Notes under the pieces: model-generated | The model's input: the letters and a program-made list of their open reading frames with translations, nothing else | Told to the model about the DNA's origin: nothing | Database searches by the model: none | NCBI GenBank assembly: GCA_036937835.1 | Contig: CM072869.1 | Coordinates: forward strand, 11,382,001 to 11,446,000 | DNA length: 64,000 bases | Reading direction: 5' to 3' | DNA from: Pampus argenteus | Lineage: Eukaryota; Chordata; Actinopteri; Scombriformes; Stromateidae | Translations under genes and position numbers: made by a program | Shown: positions 56,331 through 64,000 of the stretch, piece after piece | How the letters are laid out: every line of letters starts with the position of its first letter | Numbering within the stretch: position 1 is the first letter of the stretch

Positions 56331-56480
56331 CTAAAATATAATGAACATGATGGGCTAGAGAAAGATGGAGACTTTTTGCCAGGTGTATTTGGCCCTTGCC
56401 AAATGCCACCCTCAGAGCAGAGAGGGTGTCCTGCATTGCTTCCCTGAATGAATGCTAATGAGGGCGTGTGTGTATGTCTG
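56331..56480. promoter_or_regulatory. Candidate regulatory block 47 with NFI-like palindrome
   Basis: ATTTGGC-CCTT-GCCAAAT (56387-56404) is a perfect 7-4-7 inverted repeat containing TTGGC and GCCAA. The NFI consensus spacer is five bases, here four, so binding may be altered. Complex flanks. Confidence 0.35.
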
Positions 56481-57240
56481 AATGTTATTCATACCACATC
56501 AAACTGGGCCCGCAAAGAGGTGCAAAACTGGGGCTGGCAGCCTCCCAAACCAAAACAACCTGGAAGAATGTCAGACATTACATGTGCCTAGGACACAGTG
56601 CATGCATGGATTACTGCAGAGAGAAAAAAAAGTAGAGACTATATTAACAGTGGCTCAGCTGTCACAAAAAGGTGGAGCTGTCTCCTGGAAAACTGTTAAT
56701 GTTTATGTTCATAGAAGGTGCATAGCTCTTGATTTTTTAAATCTATATACCGCAAGAAAAATAATGAATGGACATAAGCAGGAGTACAGCACAATACAGT
56801 AATAGTGTTGCAATATTGATTTTGGTGGCTTTAATACATATGCAAGATGTGTTGCTATTTTTATTTATTTGATTCCCATCAAAGAAAGGTTTGATTTTTC
56901 TAGCAAAAAAGTAACTGCATTCCTATTTACATAATTTGACAAGAATTTAGAGAAATTACACTATGAGAAGACACCCTGCTGGGTTTTCAGGATCAAAAGC
57001 TCATATCCTAACTAATATCCTAAAAAAAAAAACATAAAAAAATATACTGTCTCTTTCTTCTCTTCTTCTACTGCAACTCAAGCTGGTCAACGTGTAACAG
57101 AAATTAGATTAAAATATATAGCTGGGATAATAATAATAATAATAATATAAGGATACTTCAGATATACATTTAACACAAAGAGTTGAACAGAACTTAAGCC
57201 AGCTTTTACCATGCACAGTGCATTACAACACAAGATAGAA
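56481..57240. other. Spacer
   Basis: A 106-codon plus-strand frame (56482-56802) starts at an in-frame alternative codon and is unrecognised. AAT repeat at 57127-57149. Confidence 0.55.
57127..57149. repeat. (AAT)7 repeat
   Basis: About seven AAT units. Confidence 0.88.
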
Positions 57241-57690
57241 TCACAAACCAATTACAATCATTTAGGATGGTCTACTTTGCTAAGATGAGACATTCTCTGG
57301 ATTGGCTTCACATTCCCTGACAGCTGATGGGTAGACAAGGTCACTGAATGTACAAGCTCTCATTTAAAACATAGACATGAGAGCAGAACTGGGGTTAGTT
57401 GGGTCTATCAGAGCTGTCAATCAATTAATGACAATTATTGAACAAGGACGCCTGTGGGAGGCGAGAGAGGGAATGAGAATGACCATGGGGGAACAACATG
57501 GGGAACGGGACGAATTATGGAGATTGGAAAATAATGACCAAAACTGAATGATATTACCAGCCCACACATGCAGATCGCTTACTTCCTAGTATTCATGTCA
57601 AAGTGTGTCAATTGAGCACCATGACAGGGATTTGGACATTATTTTACTCAATACCTTATTAGAATTTCTATAAATTGTTTAATTGGTAAA
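57241..57690. promoter_or_regulatory. Candidate regulatory block 48 with perfect PBX-MEIS site
   Basis: CTGTCAATCA (57414-57423) is the exact inverse of TGATTGACAG, the PBX-MEIS/PREP heterodimer element. It runs straight into CAATTAATGACAATTATTG, which adds ATTA, a TGACA half-site and a SOX-like ACAAT. CCTGACAGCTGATGG lies 100 bases upstream. This is the most specific composite motif in the window. Confidence 0.48.
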
Positions 57691-57880
57691 GAAGTGGATG
57701 GTGAATGATGGTGTCTTCACCACGCATACAGGAAACTTACCAAAACACTCATCTGAGTAAAAAGAAACTCAAAAGTGACACCACACATTGTCCCATCATG
57801 AGGATGACGGTGTTACTGCTGTGCTTAAATAAATGAACACAGGACGGAGTCATGCTCAGTTTAAACCAGGAGAGAAGAAA
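57691..57880. other. Spacer
   Basis: Nothing recognised. Confidence 0.55.
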
Positions 57881-58060
57881 GAAGAGGGAGAGAGGAAAAG
57901 GAGGGAGGGAAAGCATTTTGAAATTCTCCAGCTGGCAGGCTTTAATTTTCCACCATTCTAATTAAAATGCAAATTAAATTTATAATTAGCAACCACAGTA
58001 TCCGAGAAACCACCTTGTGTGCAGCCCAAACATATGGGGTAACCAGCGGTGGGCAGCAAT
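57881..58060. promoter_or_regulatory. Candidate regulatory block 49: octamer between TAATTA sites
   Basis: A perfect octamer ATGCAAAT (57967-57974) continues into TA and is flanked by TAATTA at 57959-57964 and 57983-57988. An E-box CAGCTG lies near 57939. POU plus homeodomain words at this spacing are typical of neural enhancers. Confidence 0.46.
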
Positions 58061-58600
58061 GTCTCTAGGAGACAACAGAGGTGGGTGGCAGGACTGGGGA
58101 GTGTTTGTTGAGGACAGAGCTGCTGATCACGGGCTGGGCTGGTGACATGGGAGCAGCACTGTGCTTTACCCTGCTCTTCTCATCTGGGAGCCCTCTAAGC
58201 TCTGCAGGCATGGTGAGGCATGGGAGCATGGCCCAGTTTACTCTGCTGTCACTGCCCATGTCACAGGTCATTGCATGTGTCACCTCAGCCAGGCAGAAGT
58301 GCGGCTGGGGTCAGCTCCTCCAGATCGAAAGGTTTCTGACCAAAATTAACCTTTGCTGACTCTCAGATAATTAATTTTTTTTTCATTGATGGCAATTCTT
58401 TGTAAACACAACACCCCAACATTTCTTTACCCAGTATCATTCAGCCACTGCAACTTGACATGGTGGAGCTGATTTCTAAGAAGTACAAGTATAAAATGTG
58501 ATCTAAGTCTTACGAGAATATTTTTTTTAATTAGATTTTAGGAGTGTGGATGTGCGCCAGTTTGCCTTGATATTACTAATGGAAAAACTAAAAATAATCA
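58061..58600. other. Unassigned complex stretch
   Basis: 58080-58350 is GC-richer, with three overlapping frames of 62-92 codons in different phases that are not recognised. A+T-rich after 58360. Confidence 0.45.
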
Positions 58601-59170
58601 TGCAGGGGAATGACGACAGGGACAAACTGTATCTTTTGTCGTCCGACACAAGTTAGAGCCAGATCACTGTGGGTCAGAGAAATGCTTTCTTTGAGGTGCC
58701 TGGCTTTTCCACTGACACTGCTGAAACAAGACCATCAATCATCCATCAGTTGTCACAGCCTGAAGCTAAGGTCAGAAGAAATCCGTGTCAAAAGAAAAGA
58801 CCACATCTTACCATACGTTTTTACTCAGCTGGACAGTCTGCTGGTGACACTGTGTCAAGAGACTGCTATCCTACTCTATAGTCATTCCCTGTGACTTAGT
58901 CAACGAGAAGGTCTCATATGACCTCTTCAACATCCCCATCCCCTTGTCACCTGAGTTTGACCACCAACTCCCATTACACAGTTAAGTGTCTTGACTACAA
59001 GACAGATTTATCTAGGAAGCTGTCAGGTGAGTTAACTCGCAAAGCTTTGGGTAGACAATTGGACATGGCTGTGTCACTACTGACACTGTTGCCTCTTACA
59101 TGCTGCTCTCTAAATGACACTCTTTGCTGTGAGGAGTCAAGCATTAACATGCATAATAGGTAATCACATG
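58601..59170. other. Coding-like stretch of unknown origin
   Basis: Several plus-strand frames are open in turn: 58610-58894 (94 codons), 58669-58881 (70) and 58918-59163 (81). A short frame with no Met (58848-58985) reads CDLVNEKVSYDLFN then IPIPLSPEFDHQLPLH. A consensus 5' splice word CAG|GTGAGT lies at 59024-59032. The mosaic could be a decayed coding fragment with frameshifts, or chance. I recognise no family. Confidence 0.2.
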
Positions 59171-59550
59171 TAGTAAGAGACATTCATAGATAAAGTATAT
59201 ACATCAACTTTAAAAGGTCTCACCGTATTAAAATTAAACAAATAAACTTTTGCTGGATTTTCAAGCTTCCATGTGTTAGATCGATAGATTTACCAACTTT
59301 TATAAACCTTTTTTCTTGGCCACATTTTTGGGATATGTCATCTGTGTATCAGATTGTGCTGACAAACAAAAGGAACCCTTTCTGTGAAGGTATCCTATCT
59401 GCAGTGGTGGACAAAAAGTCAAAATGATATATGGCTTAACCAAATTGACAGCCACTGTTGGACAAAACATGGGTTCTAAATATAATCCTCCATTGTTTTC
59501 TCCTCTCTAAAAAATGTTCTTGCTAGCTGTTTGGTTGTGCCACCTGTTGC
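59171..59550. other. Spacer
   Basis: Ordinary A+T-rich sequence. Confidence 0.6.
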
Positions 59551-60040
59551 CTTGTTAATCATGCTTAGAAGATACTCATAAATCATAACATTCTTCAATT
59601 AATCAAGCTGTCAGCTTCTAGGTGAGAGGTCATGCATGGAAGAGACAGAGGTCATCACTGTGGTGTGAAAGGGTCATGGTTGTGTGGCATCTCTTATTCT
59701 CGGGAAGTGTCAGTAGAGGAGCCAATGGAACAAAGGAGAAATCAAAGTCCAGGGGACACGAGAAAAGGGGTGGGGGAGGCAGCGGGGGCAGCCACACCAG
59801 AGCCAAAGAAAAGAACCAGGGTGCAAAGCATAAAGGCAGTCAAATTGACCTGTCATTACATCAAGAGAGCCGTGCCAAGCCGCTACATTATCACACTCAC
59901 CATACCCTTTTAGATGACAGAGTTCCCGCAACTTACCAGGTTCCTGCCGCAGCCATTTGCATAATTAACAAGTCATTCATGTGTCATTCATTTGACTTCT
60001 ATTCATTTGTAGGAGACTTCAGATTAAATAGCATTCACTG
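59551..60040. promoter_or_regulatory. Candidate regulatory block 50 with octamer and G-rich core
   Basis: CTTCAATTAATCAAGCTGTCAG near 59593, a G-rich stretch with four G runs at 59752-59788, and a perfect octamer ATTTGCAT (59955-59962) fused to AATTAAC. The 142-codon plus-strand frame crosses the block and is unrecognised. Confidence 0.42.
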
Positions 60041-60464
60041 TATCTATTAATTTCAACCAAGTGTCACATGATTATTACACTAAAAACACAAATTAAAGTC
60101 TATTACGTAAGTATCTTGCCATTTCCAGATAAAAGATAAAGAATCATGTACAGTCATAAGTACTAAACATTGCATATTGGGTATTGTGCGTCTGGCTTGT
60201 GCATCTTTAGAAATTCTTCAGGCTGAAACATATATGGGAATTCCGGTTCAACAATGGTCACTGGCAAAACTGGCACTGTCCATGTTTCAGTGAAATTGCT
60301 GGCCCGGCCCGGTACAGTACGTAAAAAGATACTGGTGCATGTATATCATTTTCACCAAATTATACTTAATCATACTTAAAAAAAACAAACAAAAAAAACC
60401 AAGAAAAAAAAAAACCCATTGCAAGTCATTCAGCACTTTTACTTGATTTATTATATAATTTGGG
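60041..60464. other. Spacer with A-rich tract
   Basis: GGCCCGGCCCGG near 60302-60313 and an A-rich tract 60377-60415. The left end of the adjacent fish repeat may lie in here. Confidence 0.55.
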
Positions 60465-60752
60465 TTATTATTATTGATCCATTAACATGTATGCACTATT
60501 TTAACATTATTTCTATTATAGCTGGTAATTTTAACTACGGTAATAGTTAGTTTCATGTATTCATAAATTTAGATCTATATTTTTCAAATACCTTTTATTT
60601 CATAACCTAAAACTATAACTATAAAAAAATGCATTGAAGTAAAAAGAACAATATTTTCCTCTAAAATACTGTGGAGTAGTAAGTAAGTATAAAACAAAAT
60701 GTCTATTAAAAAAAACAGTACTTAAGTACTTTATTTTACACCACTACCACCG

Positions 60753-60757
<5 letters not shown>
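60465..60757. mobile_element. Decayed percomorph interspersed repeat (hAT-like, non-autonomous)
   Basis: The order of short blocks matches a repeat I know to be very common in percomorph genomes: CATTAACATGTATGCA, TAGCTGGTAATTTTAACTAC, TGAAGTAAAAAG, ATATTTTCCTCTAAAATACT, GTGGAGTAGTAAG and the terminal GTACTTAAGTACTTTA with ACACCACTAC. It carries many substitutions and small deletions and has no coding capacity. The left end is not clear. I assign it to hAT-like DNA transposons from memory; the class is less certain than the identity as a fish repeat. Confidence 0.72.

Positions 60758-60796
<39 letters not shown>
60758..60796. repeat. (TA)19 microsatellite
   Basis: TA units directly beyond the end of the interspersed repeat. 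Confidence 0.95.
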
Positions 60797-60800
<4 letters not shown>

Positions 60801-61110
60801 TATTAATTAATGTGTACATGGTTTCTACCTGTTATTGAGCCTTTATAGGCTGTCCCCTACAGTACAGTCTTGCCATAGAGTCCTAAAGCCAACTGTGGTG
60901 TTTTACCACAGCCACATTGTTATAGTTGATTACGCCTGGTTTGCAGTCCATAATTGAGCATTAGCATTAAGCATTAAGTGTTAAAACAACAGTTTAGTTA
61001 ATTTGTGTTTTTTTCATTTTCAAAGTATGATGCTCAGTGACAATACATTCATGTATGTAATGTGAACTGATTAATTCCAACCATGAAAATAACTAGCAGA
61101 ATAGACATAT
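60797..61110. other. Spacer with GCATTA triplication
   Basis: Three near-tandem GCATTA words at 60958-60977, otherwise filler. Confidence 0.55.
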
Positions 61111-61530
61111 CCTCTTTCTAGCTCTGCAGCTCATGAAGGTGAATGAACATACATTTCTTCTGACTGTGGAAATGATTAACATTACTTTCTCCCAATTTGT
61201 CCCATTCATTTCAATTAAAGTATGCCATTTGCAGATACATGCCAATCTTTTCTTGTGCTACACATCTTAAAAGCAGAGTACAAGTACTTTAACCCAACAC
61301 CCTTTAGCACATGAGGTCGCTCATTGCTGATAATTACAACATCTGTAATTTCCTATCTTAATGTGCCATACATCAAGGCTGAACTTTACCAAGCTCGACG
61401 AGTCAATCTGCTCTATGTATTTCCCTTTGCATTAGTGAATTTGAATGACATTTAAGTCTCACAAATGTTGTTACCAGCCTGTCACTGCCCACTCATCCAC
61501 CACCTTAGAATTTGCAAGTGATTTTAGTCA
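61111..61530. promoter_or_regulatory. Candidate regulatory block 51
   Basis: GATTAACATTAC near 61173, GCTCATTGCTGATAATTAC near 61319-61337 and TTTGCATTAGTG near 61426. Complex unique sequence. Confidence 0.36.
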
Positions 61531-61840
61531 TTGATTACTAAGTGTTTGAAAGTCTAATGCAAATGTATCCAAGCCTATTTAAAACAACTTCAATACGTCC
61601 ATGTTACCACTTAAGTCAATCACTGCTCTTTTGTTTAAATGGGAATAAATGGTGCAGAGATTTAAGAGAGCCACAATGTCTACATATCAAGGCACAATTA
61701 GTTATGGAATGTGAGAGCACTGCTTTTTTATATACAGAGAGATTACACACAATTTTAAATGTTTCAGATCAGCATAGGTTTGTAATTTGAGTAAGAGAAA
61801 TCAATGGTTATGTAGTGTTTTATACATGTAAACCATGCAA
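61531..61840. other. Spacer with one octamer
   Basis: Octamer ATGCAAAT at 61557-61564. The 82-codon frame is unrecognised. Confidence 0.5.
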
Positions 61841-62300
61841 GGCATGCACCATTGCCAATAGGGCTTTTCCCCCCAACACTTTGATTAAATGCTTTAATCA
61901 ATCACAATCCCAGACTGTTTATTAATCACTTTATCAAACAGTTGATGCATTGCTGCTTTTAATGGACTCCATTTATTTTGATTTCTCCTCTCTTCATCTT
62001 ATCGAAAGGGCTCTCCCAATCTGGACAGATAAAAAGGGGGATGCGAGAAAAGCTGGCTGTAGTGTTGAGAGCTTAGGCAACCCAGTCCCTTAACTTCATT
62101 ACAATCACTCTGCCCAGACTTAACCAATTTATTAGTGGCAATATGTGCCCTGAGCGATGGCTAGGTAAACCACATAGCTTAGCTCAGATAAACAGGCACC
62201 CATTCATTTGTCTCCTCACCTGACACCATGGTGATGTATGATCCTAATAAGATTAATATCCCCTAGATTTATTCACTCTTAGTACCCACAGACATCTTTT
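61841..62300. promoter_or_regulatory. Candidate regulatory block 52 with 9-3-9 homeodomain-type inverted repeat
   Basis: TTGATTAAA (61881-61889) and TTTAATCAA (61893-61901) are exact inverses with the 3-base spacer TGC. Near 62245-62265 AATAAGATTAATATCC adds further words. Complex sequence throughout, with CAGATAA words near 62025 and 62186. Confidence 0.46.
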
Positions 62301-62880
62301 TAATGTTACTCCTCAATAATTTAAGACTGTTTCTCAACTTCTATATTGTAAGAACTGGAAATAGAAAAAAAGACGTTAATAATAGTTTCATCAGGTTGGA
62401 TATAACATTTCACAACAAAACATTTCAAAATTTTGTGCTGACAACCGTTAATTGCACAGAGACAAGGCAGCATATTCTTACACTTGAACTATGAATGAAC
62501 ATTCTTCGATCCCGTGGAGGGGCTGAAAACAAATTTCTAAAAGAGAACCCCTTCTCACGGATTCATTTCAAGTTTCAGTTGTATTCAATAACGCATTAAA
62601 GTAGTCATTGAACCAGTCATGTTCTGGTCAGAAATGACCACAATTAGCAAACAATACATCTCCTTTTAAGCCCCATCCCAGCCAACCCTGCCATCACCCA
62701 AACACCACAGTCTCTAGTTCGGATTCACACACAGACTTTCTGTCTCATCCATATTTCCCCCTGTCTGCCCTTCAGCTTCTCCTCTTATCTCCATTGTACG
62801 GTAAAAAGCTATTGTCTGCATCATCTGAAACTCTGTTCGCTGTTACGAGGCAGTAGTGAAAAACATGAGTGTGCACAGGT
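62301..62880. other. Spacer
   Basis: Ordinary sequence. 62580-62820 is moderately complex and might hold a weak element. A 63-codon frame is unrecognised. Confidence 0.5.
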
Positions 62881-63260
62881 TTGGAACACTGAATAGAAAA
62901 TTGTACTTAAGTGGTCTTCTCTTGCCCATCACCTCTACCCTCTACCCTCCTCCACATGAGAAGGGCTGCTGGGGTGGGCTGGAAGGGGAAGCCAGCAGGG
63001 CAATAGCAAACTTGAAAGCAGCCAACATTTGCAGCACTCTTGAAAAACAAGCATTTCACACCTGAAGCCTTTCATGCAGGGCCTCGAGGCATCCCCTTCA
63101 AGGCATTTAATTGGCTATTGCTTCAGAGCTCGTTCAACGCGCCCATTATGGTGAGGCGACAAGCAGCCAAGTATGTCGAATGAAAAGGGTCCTTCTCCCA
63201 GATGGGCCTAGTGGTATTAAAAACTGCCTGATCACTTCTTGCTGTTGACTGGTAGAAGTA
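62881..63260. promoter_or_regulatory. Candidate regulatory block 53
   Basis: CATTTAATTGGC with TTAATTGG at 63109-63116, CpG-containing AACGCGCCCATTATGG near 63136-63151, and a GC-rich stretch near 62960-63000. Complex and unique. Confidence 0.38.
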
Positions 63261-63670
63261 ATTCAGATGTATGCACATCTACAAATACTTGAATGAAAAG
63301 AGTGCACTGAATAAGATAGAGAAAAAAAGATTGAAGATTTCTTTCAAATACAATACTCAGTCACAAAGTTTAGAAGATGTCGCGATCATGTTGTGATACT
63401 GATGTACATGATATAAAACAAAGCATATACGGAACAGCACTACTTTTTCATACAGCTGATAGTTGTAGTAAATGACACTCTACTTTAGCAGTCCGGTTTA
63501 TCAATGATGACATTTGAACAAGCTATGAAACACATCCTTGGTTATTGTCAACTGATGAAAAAATACCCTGCAGCATACCTCCACACATCAGACACTTTGA
63601 TCTCTTACAGTTTTTGAAATTAAGACATTTGTGGCTTCTCTCGACATATATTTCATGTTTTAATCTTGGC
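63261..63670. other. Spacer
   Basis: A+T-rich filler. Confidence 0.6.
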
Positions 63671-63700
63671 CCTAGGATGTAATGTCCTAGGATATGATGT
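63671..63700. repeat. 15-bp imperfect tandem duplication
   Basis: CCTAGGATGTAATGT followed directly by CCTAGGATATGATGT, 13 of 15 bases alike. Confidence 0.75.
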
Positions 63701-63710
63701 TCTACTTTTG

Positions 63711-64000
63711 TTTGGCAGTTCTACCTTAAAGATATGGTCTTTTTCTTTCCCTGCCATCTGCCATCTGAAGTTTCACCCACATCAGCCTGAGGCATTGGAG
63801 CCTTCATTCACAATGTTTTTGAGGGCACCCTGACTCCCCATGGATGGACAGCCTTGGGGGAACCAGATAAAGTAGGTGTTTAGTCTCTGGGCTGCTGATG
63901 AGGAAGGGATTGGCTTTGAGCTGGGTTGGGACTCATGGGAAATCTGGCGTGCAAACTAATTACGTTGTGCTGCCAAACTGCCTGTGATTACAAAATTGAG
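63711..64000. promoter_or_regulatory. Candidate regulatory block 54, runs off the window
   Basis: Complex GC-balanced block with CTAATTAC at 63956-63963 and GTGATTACAAAATTG at the very end. It probably continues to the right. Confidence 0.36.

Noticed and set aside
59622..60050. 142-codon plus-strand frame
   Set aside because: G/K/R-rich from a G-rich tract, overlapped by a 93-codon frame in another phase, and it crosses an octamer block. More likely non-coding.
1..64000. CRISPR arrays, insertion sequences, operons or other prokaryotic systems
   Set aside because: Composition, microsatellites and the fish repeat all indicate vertebrate nuclear DNA. No spaced direct repeats or bacterial-type genes are present.

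Overview
The window looks like nuclear DNA of a ray-finned fish, probably a percomorph teleost. It is A+T-rich (roughly 60-63% by eye), carries many long simple repeats ((TA)n, (CA)n, (AAT)n, poly-T), and has a decayed copy of an interspersed repeat common in percomorph genomes at about 60465-60757. I find no convincing protein-coding gene, rRNA, tRNA, known microRNA, CRISPR array or prokaryotic element. The longest ATG/GTG/TTG reading frames are 140-165 codons. With this base composition a frame of that length is expected about once by chance in 64 kb (rough estimate), and none shows a family I recognise. The window is best read as a gene desert or the inside of a very large intron.

The desert is structured. 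Blocks of about 200-600 bases, less A+T-rich, non-repetitive and dense in homeodomain (TAATTA), POU octamer, SOX, TALE (MEIS/PBX/TGIF), nuclear-receptor and E-box words, alternate with A+T-rich filler full of microsatellites. This is the usual look of a region of conserved non-coding enhancers around a developmental regulator. I call these 'candidate regulatory block'. The call is inference: conservation cannot be tested from one sequence, block edges are approximate, and TF words alone are weak evidence. That caveat applies to every such entry.

Layout. 1-9 kb: blocks including a CpG-rich patch (951-1225) and an octamer block (1660-2240). 9-17 kb: blocks separated by AT-rich DNA and two (TA)n tracts. 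17.7-25.5 kb: the quietest part, AT-rich with few blocks (main exception 22391-22870). 25.5-43 kb: dense blocks, with two TGIF/MEIS-type palindromes (26384, 35507), a TEAD-type palindrome (34650), a GC-rich exon-like segment (36830-36993) and a GC-rich block (39371-39860). 43-57 kb: further blocks, including a long one at 50871-51300 and one with a nuclear-receptor site and promoter-like words at 51751-52140. 57-64 kb: dense blocks with a perfect PBX-MEIS site (57414), an octamer flanked by TAATTA (57967), the fish repeat, and a 9-3-9 homeodomain-type inverted repeat (61881).

If the interpretation is right, the blocks act together as long-range enhancers of a gene outside the window. The sequence does not identify that gene. 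The strongest leads for something undescribed are the CpG-rich patch at 951-1225, the exon-like segment near 36.8-37.0 kb, the promoter-like cluster near 52.0 kb, and the TALE/POU motif clusters.
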